This document shows positions 56,210-64,000 of a stretch of 64,000 bases of DNA, piece after piece. Source of the stretch: Gordonia sp049847105. Its GTDB lineage: Bacteria > Actinomycetota > Actinomycetes > Mycobacteriales > Mycobacteriaceae. The position numbers and the translations under genes are program-made. The DNA lies in NCBI RefSeq assembly GCF_049847105.1, contig NZ_JBNCNS010000003.1, positions 496,001-560,000 on the forward strand, written 5' to 3'. The notes beneath the pieces are model-generated. The model was not told the origin of the DNA. It worked only from the letters and a program-made list of their open reading frames with translations, and searched no databases. The number at the start of each line of letters is the position of its first letter. The first letter of the stretch is position 1.

Positions 56210-56479
56210 ATGCAGGGCGCCATGCCGTTGACGTTGCTCACGAGAGCAGACTGCTCCGCGTGTGCCACCGCCCGCACCGACCTGGCGAGGATCTGCGCCG
56301 AACTCGGGACCGGGTTCGACGAGATGGATGTGGATCGGGCCGCCGACGACGGCGATCCGTCGGTGCGAGCGGAGTTCGGCGACCGGCTGCCGGTGCTGCT
56401 GCTCGACGGCGAGGAACACAGCTACTGGGAGATCGACGAGCCTCGTCTGCGTACCGATCTGGCAAGGCGTGACAGCTGA
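56210..56479 (+). CDS. Glutaredoxin-like protein (DUF836)
   Basis: An 89-residue thioredoxin-fold protein with the redox motif CSAC in LLTRADCSACATARTDLARICAELG, and the cis-Pro region DRLPVLLLDGEEHSYWEID. It fits the glutaredoxin-like DUF836 family. The mycobacterial hem locus carries a similar gene (Rv0508). GGAGGTGATCG precedes the ATG. An ATG four codons later is possible. A redox partner role is inferred; mycothiol would be the local thiol. Confidence 0.82.
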   Translation: MQGAMPLTLLTRADCSACATARTDLARICAELGTGFDEMDVDRAADDGDPSVRAEFGDRLPVLLLDGEEHSYWEIDEPRLRTDLARRDS

Positions 56480-56616
56480 GGGCAGTGGGGTTGACGGGAC
56501 TCGGTAGGCCGGGGCGGAAGAGGTTGTCGGGCGGTATACGCTGAGGTCCGGTAGGGGGATCTGGATGGGGGATGGCGGGTGGTTTCCGCCGACGGCCGGA
56601 GGAGGATGACCAGACC

Positions 56617-57456
56617 GTGAGCGGCAGCGCGACAAACTCTGAGGCCCCCGCATCCGACAATTCGGTGTCCGCATCCTCGGCGGACGACTCATCTGCGGTG
56701 AGCCCGGACATCCCGGAACCGACCGTGACCCGCCTCGCGACCTACCTTCACGTGCTGCGGTCCTTCACCGAACAGGGCGTGCTGGTGGCCTCCAGCGTCC
56801 AACTGGCCACCGCCGCAGGCGTCAACTCGGCGATCCTGCGAAAAGACCTGTCCCATGTGGGCGCCAACGGCGTGCGCGGGGTCGGCTACGACGTCGGACG
56901 GCTGACGGCGCGGATCTCCCTCGCCCTGCACAACGACAGCGCGCACGCGGTGGCGCTCGCCGGGGCGGGACGGCTCGGCCGAGCACTGCTCGCGCACGCC
57001 GGATACGGTCGCGGATTCCGCGTCGCGGCGATGTTCGACGCAGACCCCACCCTGATCGGCAGCGTCATCGAGCCGGGTGGCCCGGTGATTGCGCCGCTGA
57101 CCACGATCGCCGATGTCTGTGCAGGTCAGGACACCGAGACGATCGAGATCGGGGTCATTGCGACCGACGACGCCGCCGCTCAGGCCGCATGCGACGCGTT
57201 CACGGGGGCCGGTGTCCGGCAACTCCTCAACGTCACTCAGATGGCACTGAGGACGGACTCCGATGTTGTCGTGCGACAGGTTGATCTAGCCTTGGAGCTA
57301 CAGGTGTTGGCGTTCAACGCGACGCGAACGCGTCCCGGATCGGCTTCGGCCGGTCGGACGGCGGGTGTGCGTGCGTCGAACAGGAAACCCGCAATGGGTG
57401 GGACCCGCATGGATCGAATGGGCTCACCCACGGGTGAGGAAACGGTGACGGCGTGA
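56617..57456 (+). CDS. rex: Redox-sensing transcriptional repressor Rex
   Basis: A 279-residue Rex that senses the NADH/NAD+ ratio. A Ser-rich N-terminal extension (about 35 residues) precedes the winged helix: RLATYLHVLRSFTEQGVLVASSVQLATAAGVNSAILRKDLSHVGANGVRGVGYDVGRL. The Rossmann domain has VALAGAGRLGRALLAHAGY. A 50-residue C-terminal tail is not typical. GTG at 56617 follows GGAGGAGG; an ATG at 56572 is possible. In Streptomyces Rex controls hemA and cytochrome genes from the same position. The GTGA overlap with hemA couples them. No Rex operator is visible just upstream. Confidence 0.9.
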   Translation: MSGSATNSEAPASDNSVSASSADDSSAVSPDIPEPTVTRLATYLHVLRSFTEQGVLVASSVQLATAAGVNSAILRKDLSHVGANGVRGVGYDVGRLTARISLALHNDSAHAVALAGAGRLGRALLAHAGYGRGFRVAAMFDADPTLIGSVIEPGGPVIAPLTTIADVCAGQDTETIEIGVIATDDAAAQAACDAFTGAGVRQLLNVTQMALRTDSDVVVRQVDLALELQVLAFNATRTRPGSASAGRTAGVRASNRKPAMGGTRMDRMGSPTGEETVTA

Positions 57457-58811
57457 GTGTTTTGTTGTTCGGGGTCTCGCATCGCAGTGCACCCGTGGAG
57501 GTGCTCGAGCGGTTGGCGGTCTCCGACCACGATCGACCCAAGCTCGTCGACGAACTGTTGTCGTCGCGGGCGATCTCCGAGGCCATGCTCGTCTCGACGT
57601 GCAACCGCGTGGAGATCTACGCGGTGGTCGACGCGTTCCACCCCGCGCTCGAGGCGGTCGGCGCGGTCCTCGGCGACCACTCGGGGATGACCGTCACCGA
57701 GATGACGCGCCACGCCTACGTCCGCTACTCGGAAGCGGCCGTGGAACATCTCTTCACCGTTGCCGCCGGACTCGACTCGCTGGTCGTCGGCGAGCAGCAG
57801 ATCCTGGGCCAGATCCGCAACGCCTATCTGGACGCGGATGCGAATCAGTCCACCGGCAGGGTCATGCACGAACTTGCGCAGCAGGCGCTGCGCGTCGGCA
57901 AGCGCGTCCACACCGAGACGGGGATCGACCGCGCGGGCGCCTCTGTCGTCTCGGTGGCCCTGCATCGGGCGCAGGCCGTCCTGTCGAGCTCAGCGGGCAC
58001 CGGAGCCACCTCAGGGCTGCACTCGGCAGTTGTGGTCGGTGCCGGGGCGATGGGCGGCCTCGCGACCGCACAGCTCGCCCGCGAGGGCGTCCGCGACCTC
58101 GTGGTGGTCAACCGCACCGTCGCCAACGCCGAACACCTCGCAGGCAACATCGCCGCCAATCACGGCATCGCGGTCCGCGGTGCCGGGCTGGACGAGCTGC
58201 CGGCCGCGATGGCCGTTGCCGACGTCGTGGTCACCTGCACCGGATCGGTCGGAACCGTGGTCAGCGTCGGTGAGGTGCACTCGGCGCTCGCCGCCCGGAC
58301 CGATGCGCGCCCGCTGGTCATCTGCGACCTCGGGCTGCCACGCAACGTCGACCCGGCCGCCGGACGGCTGCCCGGCGTCCACGTCGTCGACATCGAGGGG
58401 CTGCGCGGAGATTCCGAGACCCAGGCCGCGGAGAACGACACCAGCGCCGCACGGTCCATCGTGGCCGCCGAACTGGCCGACTACCTCACCCACCAGCGTC
58501 AGGCCGAGGTGACCCCGACCGTCGCCGCGCTGCGTCAGCGCGCTGCCGACGTCGTCGAGGCGGAGATCCTGCGCCTCGAGACCCGACTGCCCGGCCTCGA
58601 CGACCCGCAGCGCGATGAGGTCGCCAAGACGGTGCGACGCGTCGTCGACAAGCTGCTCCACGCCCCGACCGTGCGGGTGAAGCAACTCGCCTCCACCCCG
58701 AACGGCGACCACTACGCCGAAGCGTTGCGTGAACTCTTCGAGCTCAGGCCGGGCGCGGCAGAGTCGGTCTCGGCGTCGGAGATGGGCGACGCCGGCCGGA
58801 CCGAGCAGTGA
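57453..58811 (+). CDS. hemA: Glutamyl-tRNA reductase
   Basis: A 452-residue enzyme reducing glutamyl-tRNA to glutamate semialdehyde, the first step of C5 heme synthesis. The catalytic Cys50 is in LVSTCNRVEIYAVV. LDSLVVGEQQILGQIRNAY is a family signature, VVVGAGAMGGLATAQLAREG is the NADPH site, and CDLGLPRNVDPA ends the central domain. The C-terminal helix dimerises. The start overlaps the rex stop and the stop overlaps the hemC start, each by 4 nt. Confidence 0.95.
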   Translation: MSVLLFGVSHRSAPVEVLERLAVSDHDRPKLVDELLSSRAISEAMLVSTCNRVEIYAVVDAFHPALEAVGAVLGDHSGMTVTEMTRHAYVRYSEAAVEHLFTVAAGLDSLVVGEQQILGQIRNAYLDADANQSTGRVMHELAQQALRVGKRVHTETGIDRAGASVVSVALHRAQAVLSSSAGTGATSGLHSAVVVGAGAMGGLATAQLAREGVRDLVVVNRTVANAEHLAGNIAANHGIAVRGAGLDELPAAMAVADVVVTCTGSVGTVVSVGEVHSALAARTDARPLVICDLGLPRNVDPAAGRLPGVHVVDIEGLRGDSETQAAENDTSAARSIVAAELADYLTHQRQAEVTPTVAALRQRAADVVEAEILRLETRLPGLDDPQRDEVAKTVRRVVDKLLHAPTVRVKQLASTPNGDHYAEALRELFELRPGAAESVSASEMGDAGRTEQ

Positions 58812-59764
58812 GCGCGGGGACCGACAGCAACGTGATCCGCATCGGTACCCGCGGCTCGTTGCTGGCCACCACCCAGGCCCAGACCGTCGCCGATGCGCTG
58901 ATCGCCGCCGGACACCCGGCCGAGTTGGTCATCATCCGCACCGCCGGTGACGCCTCGCAGGCACCGGTCGCCGAGATCGGTGTCGGGGTGTTCACCACGG
59001 CGATCCGCGTCGCGCTCCACAACGACGAGATCGACGTCGCGATCCACTCGTACAAGGATCTGCCGACGGCACCTGAATCCGGTCTGACCATCGCCGCCGT
59101 CCCACCCCGCGTGGATCCCAGAGACGCGCTGGTCAGCAGGGGTGGAATGGTGCTCGGGGAGCTGCCTCCCGGGTCCACGGTGGGGACCTCGGCGCCCCGT
59201 CGGGTGGCACAGCTTAGAGCATTGGGTCTCGGTTTGGAAATCCGCCCCCTACGAGGCAACCTTGACTCTCGGTTGGGCAAAGTCGCCAGCGGTGAACTCG
59301 ACGCGGTCGTGGTCGCCAGAGCCGGTCTGGTACGCATCGGCAGGGCTGATGAGGTCAGCGAGGCGTTGGAGCCGGTGGTCATGCTACCGGCGCCGGCACA
59401 GGGGGCCTTGGCCGTGGAGTGCCGCTCCGACGATGCCGAACTGGTGAGAATACTCGCCGAGTTGGACGACCCGTCCACACATACGGCGATCGACGCTGAG
59501 CGATCGGTGCTCGCGGCCCTCGAGGCCGGGTGCACCGCCCCGGTCGGAGCGATCGCCGAGGTGGTCGAGTCGATCGACGACGACGGGCGCATCTTCGCCG
59601 AACTGTCGCTTCGCGCGGTAGTGGCGGCCGAGGACGGATCGGACGTGATCCGTGCCTCGGTGGTGGGGCCGATCGATCGTGCAGAGCAACTCGGCAAGGA
59701 TCTCGCCGCCGAACTGCTGGAGCTGGGAGCGGGAGTGCTCGTCGGCCGCGGTTCGCAAGCCTAG
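58808..59764 (+). CDS. hemC: Porphobilinogen deaminase
   Basis: A 318-residue hydroxymethylbilane synthase. IRIGTRGSLLATTQAQTVADAL is the N-terminal signature; HSYKDLPTAPESGL contains the conserved Lys/Asp; TSAPRRVAQLRALG and LRGNLDSRLGKV bind substrate; the dipyrromethane cofactor is attached to Cys242 in EAGCTAPVGA. Length is normal. GTG start overlaps the hemA stop (GTGA). It joins four porphobilinogens into the linear tetrapyrrole used by HemD. Confidence 0.95.
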   Translation: MSAGTDSNVIRIGTRGSLLATTQAQTVADALIAAGHPAELVIIRTAGDASQAPVAEIGVGVFTTAIRVALHNDEIDVAIHSYKDLPTAPESGLTIAAVPPRVDPRDALVSRGGMVLGELPPGSTVGTSAPRRVAQLRALGLGLEIRPLRGNLDSRLGKVASGELDAVVVARAGLVRIGRADEVSEALEPVVMLPAPAQGALAVECRSDDAELVRILAELDDPSTHTAIDAERSVLAALEAGCTAPVGAIAEVVESIDDDGRIFAELSLRAVVAAEDGSDVIRASVVGPIDRAEQLGKDLAAELLELGAGVLVGRGSQA

Positions 59765-59877
59765 CGGCGCCCTCGGCGCCCTCGGTGAGCGGGTCGCGAC
59801 AATCGAGCCCACTCACCCTCGCGACTCCGGTAGCAGAGAGAACTGCAGCTCCGACAGGGGCAGGAGAGTGCGAACTC

Positions 59878-61605
59878 ATGAGCCGTACGAAAAAGGTCAA
59901 TCCGGGACGGATCCTGTTCGTCGGGTCGGGACCAGGTGACCCCGACCTGCTGACCGTGCGCGCCCGAAACGTCATCGAGAAGGCCACCACGGCCTACATC
60001 GATCCCGACGTCCCGGCCGGTGTGGTCGACATGATCGGCGCGGCCACTCGCGTCGAATCCGAGTCGTCGGCGCGGTCGGGCAAGAACACGGGCAAGGACG
60101 TCACGAAGGACGCCGCCGCCAAGGACACCGTCGCCAAAGTCGCCGCCAAGGATGACGCAGGCAAGTCCGAACCGGCCGACGCCGAATCCACGAAGGTCGC
60201 CGACTCCGACGTCGAGGGCGACTCCGACGAGACATCGGTGGTGCATCCGGCACTCGGCGATCCCGCCGAGGTCGCCAAGACCCTCGTCGCGGCCGCCAAG
60301 GCCGGCGACGACGTGGTGCGCGTGGTCTCGGGTGATCCCCTGACCACCGACTCGGTGCTCGCCGAGGTGAATGCCGTCGCGCGGTCGTCGGTGCAGTTCG
60401 AGGTTCTGCCCGGACTCCCCGCCGCGTCCGTGGTGCCGAGTTACGCCGGCATGCCGCTCGGATCCAGTCACACCGAGGCCGACGTCCGGTCGGAAGGTGT
60501 CGACTGGGCTGCGTTGGCTGCAGCCCCCGGCCCGCTGGTGCTGCACGCCACCGCCGGACACCTCGCGGAGACCGCGAGTGCGCTGACCGAACACGGTATG
60601 GCCCCGCAGACGCCGGTCGCCATCACCGTCAACGGCACCACCTGTGCTCAGCGGACCATCGAGTCGACGCTGGCCTCGCTCAACGAACAGGGCAACGCGC
60701 TCGTCGGCCCGCTGATCCTGACCATCGGCAAGGTCGTCGGTCACCGCGGCAAGCTCTCGTGGTGGGAATCGCGGGCGCTGTACGGCTGGACCGTGCTGGT
60801 GCCGCGCACGAAGGATCAGGCCGGCGACATGAGTGATCGACTGCAGTCGCACGGTGCCATCCCCAAGGAAGTGCCGACGATCGCCGTCGAGCCGCCGCGG
60901 AGCCCGGCCCAGATGGAAAGGGCCGTCAAGGGATTGGTGGACGGCCGCTACCAGTGGGTGGTGTTCACCTCCACCAACGCGGTGCGTGCCGTCTGGGAGA
61001 AGTTCGCCGAGTTCGGCCTCGACGCCCGGGCCTTCTCCGGCGTCAAGATCGCTTGCGTCGGCGAGGCCACCGCGGAGAAGGTGCGTACCTTCGGCATCCA
61101 GCCCGAGCTCATTCCCTCCGGCGAGCAGAGCTCGTTGGGACTGCTCGACGACTTCCCGCCGTACGACGACGTCTTCGATCCGGTCAACCGAATCCTGTTG
61201 CCCCGTGCGGACATCGCCACCGAGACTCTCTCGGAGGGGCTGCGTGAGCGTGGTTGGGAGATCGACGACGTCACCGCGTACCGCACCGTCCGGGCCGCTC
61301 CGCCGCCCGCCGAGACGCGCGAGATGATCAAGACCGGTGGCTTCGACGCCGTGTGCTTCACCTCGAGTTCCACCGTCCGCAATCTCGTCGGTATCGCCGG
61401 AAAGCCGCACGCGCGCACCATCGTTGCGTGCATCGGTCCCAAGACTGCCGAGACCGCAACGGAATTCGGTCTGCGCGTGGACGTGCAGCCGGAGAGCGCC
61501 TCGGTGTCCGAACTGGTGGACGCGCTGGCCGAGCATGCCGCACGGCTGCGGGCCGAGGGTGCGCTGCCGCCTCCGCGCAAGAAGTCGCGGCGGTCGCGGT
61601 CCTGA
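59878..61605 (+). CDS. hemD: Uroporphyrinogen-III methyltransferase/synthase fusion (CobA–HemD)
   Basis: A 575-residue fusion. The N-terminal half resembles SUMT (CobA): RILFVGSGPGDPDLLTVRARNVIE is intact. A Lys/Asp/Ala-rich insert of about 70 residues (57-127) interrupts it, and the second SAM motif is only VRVVSGDPLTTDSVLAEV, lacking the usual GGDPF-(V)-GRG. The C-terminal half (about 290-555) is uroporphyrinogen-III synthase: VLVPRTKDQAGDMSDRL, VVFTSTNAVRAVWEKF, CVGEATAEKVRTFG, VCFTSSSTVRNLVG. Ring closure to uroporphyrinogen III is well supported; methylation is doubtful. AGGAGA lies upstream of the ATG. Confidence 0.88.
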   Translation: MSRTKKVNPGRILFVGSGPGDPDLLTVRARNVIEKATTAYIDPDVPAGVVDMIGAATRVESESSARSGKNTGKDVTKDAAAKDTVAKVAAKDDAGKSEPADAESTKVADSDVEGDSDETSVVHPALGDPAEVAKTLVAAAKAGDDVVRVVSGDPLTTDSVLAEVNAVARSSVQFEVLPGLPAASVVPSYAGMPLGSSHTEADVRSEGVDWAALAAAPGPLVLHATAGHLAETASALTEHGMAPQTPVAITVNGTTCAQRTIESTLASLNEQGNALVGPLILTIGKVVGHRGKLSWWESRALYGWTVLVPRTKDQAGDMSDRLQSHGAIPKEVPTIAVEPPRSPAQMERAVKGLVDGRYQWVVFTSTNAVRAVWEKFAEFGLDARAFSGVKIACVGEATAEKVRTFGIQPELIPSGEQSSLGLLDDFPPYDDVFDPVNRILLPRADIATETLSEGLRERGWEIDDVTAYRTVRAAPPPAETREMIKTGGFDAVCFTSSSTVRNLVGIAGKPHARTIVACIGPKTAETATEFGLRVDVQPESASVSELVDALAEHAARLRAEGALPPPRKKSRRSRS

Positions 61606-61610
61606 TCCTC

Positions 61611-61658
61611 GTTCCCTGAGGAGCGAGGCGTCACCCGTTCCCTGAGGAGCGAAGCGTC
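61611..61658. repeat. Dispersed repeat pair between hemD and hemB
   Basis: GTTCCCTGAGGAGCGA occurs at 61611 and 61637, 26 bp apart, each followed by (A/G)GCGTC. The second copy continues with TCGAAGGG. The sequence looks like a dispersed intergenic repeat and sits just before the hemB ribosome site. Confidence 0.65.
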
Positions 61659-61691
61659 TCGAAGGGCTCGCAAGCAAAGGAGAATGCGTCC

Positions 61692-62669
61692 ATGGCACCA
61701 GTGATCCGTCCCCGCCGACTGCGATCCACTCCGGCGCTGCGGCGCCTGGTGGCCGAGACCGTCGTCGCGCCTCAGGATCTGGTCCTACCGATGTTCGTCG
61801 CCGACGGCATCGACGAACCGCGCGAGATATCGTCGATGCCCGGTGTCGTCCAGCACACGCCCGACTCGCTGCGCAAGGCCGCCGACGAGGCGATCCGGGC
61901 CGGAGTCGGCGGGCTGATGCTGTTCGGTGTCCCGGCCCCCGACGACAAGGACGCCGTCGGATCGGGCGCCGATGATCCGGACGGCGTGCTCAACCGCGCA
62001 TTGCGGACGTTGTCGGACGATCTCGGCGACTCGACCGTGCTGATGGCCGACACCTGCCTCGACGAGTTCACCGATCACGGGCACTGCGGGGTCATCGACG
62101 ACCGGGGGCGGGTCGACAACGACGCCACCCTGGACCGGTACGTGTCCATGTCGCTGGCACAGGCGCGCGCAGGTGCCCACCTGCTCGGCCCGAGCGGCAT
62201 GATGGACGGTCAGGTCGCCGCGATCCGCGCCGGTCTCGACGCCGAGGGGCTCACGGACACCGGCATCCTGGCCTACGCCGCCAAGTACGCATCGGCCTTC
62301 TACGGTCCGTTCCGCGAGGCCGTCGGGTCGTCCCTGGAAGGCGACCGCCGGACCTACCAGCAGGACGCGTCGAATCGGATCGAGGCGCTGCGCGAGATCC
62401 GTCTCGACCTCGAGGAGGGCGCCGACCTCGTGATGGTCAAACCCGCTATGAGCTACCTCGACATCGTCCGGGATGCCGCCGAGATCGCCGACGTCCCGGT
62501 GGCGGCATATCAGATCAGCGGCGAGTACGCGATGATCACCGCGGCCGCCGAACGCGGCTGGATCGACCGCGACGGGGCCATCCTCGAATCGCTGACCTCC
62601 ATCAAGCGCGCCGGCGCCTCGATCATCCTCACGTATTGGGCGACCGAGGTCGCGAGTCGGTTGGCATAG
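61692..62669 (+). CDS. hemB: Delta-aminolevulinic acid dehydratase (porphobilinogen synthase)
   Basis: A 325-residue enzyme condensing two 5-aminolevulinates. RPRRLRSTPALRRLVAET opens the protein. The metal loop is DTCLDEFTDHGHCGV: two of the three zinc Cys are present and the middle one is Asp, an intermediate type also remembered for mycobacteria. Schiff-base lysines are in YAAKYASAFYGPF and MVKPAMSYLDIV. AAGGAG precedes the ATG. The last 30 nt and the stop are duplicated downstream. Confidence 0.95.
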   Translation: MAPVIRPRRLRSTPALRRLVAETVVAPQDLVLPMFVADGIDEPREISSMPGVVQHTPDSLRKAADEAIRAGVGGLMLFGVPAPDDKDAVGSGADDPDGVLNRALRTLSDDLGDSTVLMADTCLDEFTDHGHCGVIDDRGRVDNDATLDRYVSMSLAQARAGAHLLGPSGMMDGQVAAIRAGLDAEGLTDTGILAYAAKYASAFYGPFREAVGSSLEGDRRTYQQDASNRIEALREIRLDLEEGADLVMVKPAMSYLDIVRDAAEIADVPVAAYQISGEYAMITAAAERGWIDRDGAILESLTSIKRAGASIILTYWATEVASRLA

Positions 62670-62723
62670 GCCTGTCCGGTCTGGCCGGTGGGCGACCGAG
62701 GTCGCGAGTCGGTTGGCATAGGC
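62638..62723. repeat. Partial tandem duplication of the hemB 3' end
   Basis: A 34-bp sequence covering the last hemB codons and stop (62638-62671) is repeated exactly at 62690-62723 after an 18-bp spacer. The second copy is outside the gene. Three CCCGGAGT units follow at 62740-62763. Confidence 0.9.
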
Positions 62724-62802
62724 ACCGAGTCGATCTCGTCCCGGAGTCCCGGAGTCCCGGAGTCCCGACTCGACGACGTGGTGAACACGTTCGGCCATTC
62801 AT

Positions 62803-62808
62803 TACCCT
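62803..62808 (+). promoter_or_regulatory. -10 box upstream of the membrane protein gene
   Basis: TACCCT lies 6 nt before the ATG at 62815. GGAG immediately follows it, too close to serve well as a ribosome site, so a leaderless start is likely. Confidence 0.4.
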
Positions 62809-62814
62809 GGAGCC

Positions 62815-63579
62815 ATGACCGCACCGACCCAACCGGCGCCACCCGATCAGGGCGCACGTCCCGATCGCCCGGACGCCATGTCCATCGCCACCGAGTTGTG
62901 GGCGGTGGTGATCATCGGTCAGATCGTCGCGTTCATCGGTCAGTACCCGTCACTGCGTGACGCGTGGGACCGGCAGATCCGCACCCTGCCCGCCGACACC
63001 CCGCGTGAGCAGGTTGACCTGCTCACATCGAGCGGAACCCTCATCGTCGTGCTCGCGATCTTCGGAGTGGCGCTGACGGTCGTGTCCGCCGGCCTGGTCC
63101 TGTTGGCCCGAAACGGCTACAACTGGGCGCGCATGATCGTGGCGGCGATGGGCGTGTTCATCATGGTCAATCTGGTGTTCAGCCTGTTCGGCGACGTCGC
63201 GCCGCGATGGGTGATGATCCCGATGATCATCAGCGGGGTCGCGGGCGTCGGCGCGTCGGTACTCCTGCTCCGCCGGGAGTCCGAGCAGTACTGCCGTGAG
63301 ATGGCCGATCACCGAAAGCGCCCGCCGCAGCACCCGCAATATCCGCAGCACCCCCAGTACTCGCAGCATCCCCAATACTCGCCGTACCCCCACCATCCAC
63401 AGCAGCCTCACCACCAGCAGGGGCCTCCCACAGGTGGGTCACAGTGGCCGCCGGGGCCGGGAGATCATCAGGGCGCGACGCCGCAATCGTGGCCGTATGG
63501 TGGCGGGCAGCAATCTCCTCCGGAGACCCAGCCCACTCCGCAGCCGAACGAAGGAAACGAATCACGTGGTGAGTCCTGA
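62815..63579 (+). CDS. Four-helix membrane protein with His/Pro/Gln/Tyr-rich tail
   Basis: A 254-residue protein. A Pro-rich cytoplasmic start is followed by four membrane helices (about 25-43, 75-98, 103-125 and 132-152) and a tail rich in HPQYPQHPQYSQ repeats (165-254). It lies in the place after hemB that holds membrane genes in mycobacteria (Rv0513/Rv0514 region). The tail resembles actinobacterial proline-rich cytoplasmic tails. The function is unknown. Its 3' end overlaps the next gene by 11 bp. Confidence 0.75.
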   Translation: MTAPTQPAPPDQGARPDRPDAMSIATELWAVVIIGQIVAFIGQYPSLRDAWDRQIRTLPADTPREQVDLLTSSGTLIVVLAIFGVALTVVSAGLVLLARNGYNWARMIVAAMGVFIMVNLVFSLFGDVAPRWVMIPMIISGVAGVGASVLLLRRESEQYCREMADHRKRPPQHPQYPQHPQYSQHPQYSPYPHHPQQPHHQQGPPTGGSQWPPGPGDHQGATPQSWPYGGGQQSPPETQPTPQPNEGNESRGES

Positions 63580-63982
63580 TCCCGCCGAACGACCGAATCT
63601 CGTCGTCTGGGCTTATCGGTGCTGGACGGTGTCGGGTGGCCTTCTCGTAGCGCTCGGAGTGCTGTTCATCGTGCTGGGCATCGTCTCGTCGGGTCCGACC
63701 CTGCTGCCCATCGGTGTCGGCATCATCGTGGCCATCATCGGTGTCTGCTACTTCCTCATCGGGAGCAAGGCCTTCGTCGGTGATGCCCGATGGCGGTCAT
63801 CGCTCTCCGCATTGACGCTGGTGGTGGTCATCATGTTGCTGATCGTCAGCTTCGGACTCCCGATCCTGGCGTTCGCGTTGGTGGCGGCGCTGGTCGGTCT
63901 GTTCGGCTCTCTGTTGGCCTACCGCCCGGAATCCGAGGCCTGGTACACCACCTCCAATCCGCCGAAGCCCAGCAAGAAGTGA
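63569..63982 (+). CDS. Small four-helix membrane protein
   Basis: A 137-residue protein starting VSPDPAERPNLVVWAYRCWTVSGGLL. Four membrane helices lie at about 17-35, 38-58, 68-85 and 90-110; the end is PESEAWYTTSNPPKPSKK. No family is recognised. GTG at 63569 is used, with AAGGAAA upstream; a GTG one codon earlier is possible. It overlaps the previous gene, so the two membrane proteins are probably made together. Confidence 0.7.
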   Translation: MSPDPAERPNLVVWAYRCWTVSGGLLVALGVLFIVLGIVSSGPTLLPIGVGIIVAIIGVCYFLIGSKAFVGDARWRSSLSALTLVVVIMLLIVSFGLPILAFALVAALVGLFGSLLAYRPESEAWYTTSNPPKPSKK

Positions 63983-64000
63983 GCCGCCCCGACGTGACCG

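Noticed and set aside
56480..56616. Search for a Rex operator before rex
   Set aside because: No TTGTGAA…TTCACAA-type palindrome is present in this interval.
59530..59877. Upstream in-frame extension of the CobA–HemD gene into hemC
   Set aside because: The ATG at 59878 begins the conserved SUMT N-terminus; the extension is a shadow of hemC.

Overview
The window is high-GC actinobacterial chromosome. Its gene content and order point to the mycolic-acid order Mycobacteriales, most likely Gordonia or a close relative. Two blocks match M. tuberculosis gene order from memory: mhuD–mutY–carbonic anhydrase–disA–radA–lpqE–carD–ispD–ispF–cysS–rlmB (the Rv3579c–Rv3592 block), and mshA–ybjN–gpmA–senX3–regX3–ppx–proC–HTH–bS22–SDR–acyltransferase–SerB-like–hemA–hemC–hemD–hemB (the Rv0486–Rv0512 block). 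Rex lies directly before hemA, as in Streptomyces and Rhodococcus. Species is inferred, not shown.

Layout. 1–5.1 kb: start of a KstR-boxed aldehyde dehydrogenase, a LON-domain protein, heme-degrading MhuD, DUF427, a hydrolase, MutY and beta-carbonic anhydrase. 5.1–8.6 kb: a glutarate/glutaryl-CoA module (LacI regulator, glutaryl-CoA dehydrogenase, class III CoA-transferase). 8.6–16.9 kb: DNA damage and c-di-AMP (disA, radA), a lipoprotein, CarD, the MEP-pathway pair ispD/ispF, cysS and rlmB. 16.9–20.3 kb: an orphan 5-oxoprolinase subunit A, a carboxylesterase and a hydrolase. 20.5–28.4 kb: a coupled polysaccharide-synthase operon (BcsB-like, exosortase-like, QxxRW glycosyltransferase, GT-C-like membrane protein) facing a GH5-like lipoprotein. 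28.4–33.3 kb: small envelope genes and a zinc ABC transporter with a candidate Zur box. 33.4–35.2 kb: a P450–TetR operon with a palindromic operator. 35.5–44 kb: mycothiol synthesis (mshA), an acyl-CoA ligase, a truncated permease, gpmA and senX3–regX3 with a PHO-box-like site. 44–56 kb: ppx, proC, a HTH gene, bS22, SDR, acyltransferase, alcohol dehydrogenase and a HAD phosphatase with a repeat-built N-terminus. 56–62.7 kb: a glutaredoxin-like gene, rex and the tetrapyrrole genes hemA, hemC, cobA/hemD and hemB. 62.8–64 kb: two membrane proteins.

Three window-wide features stand out. First, at least twelve genes have a TANNNT box 6–8 nt before the start codon and no Shine-Dalgarno sequence, which indicates leaderless transcripts. 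Second, short tandem repeats recur, and at six loci in three sequence families the period is exactly 21 bp (two DNA turns). Third, palindromic repeats have altered genes: they extend the C-terminus of IspD and replace the 3' part of an amino-acid permease. A separate five-copy 36-bp repeat is translated as the N-terminus of the HAD phosphatase. No tRNA, rRNA, CRISPR array, phage or insertion sequence was seen.
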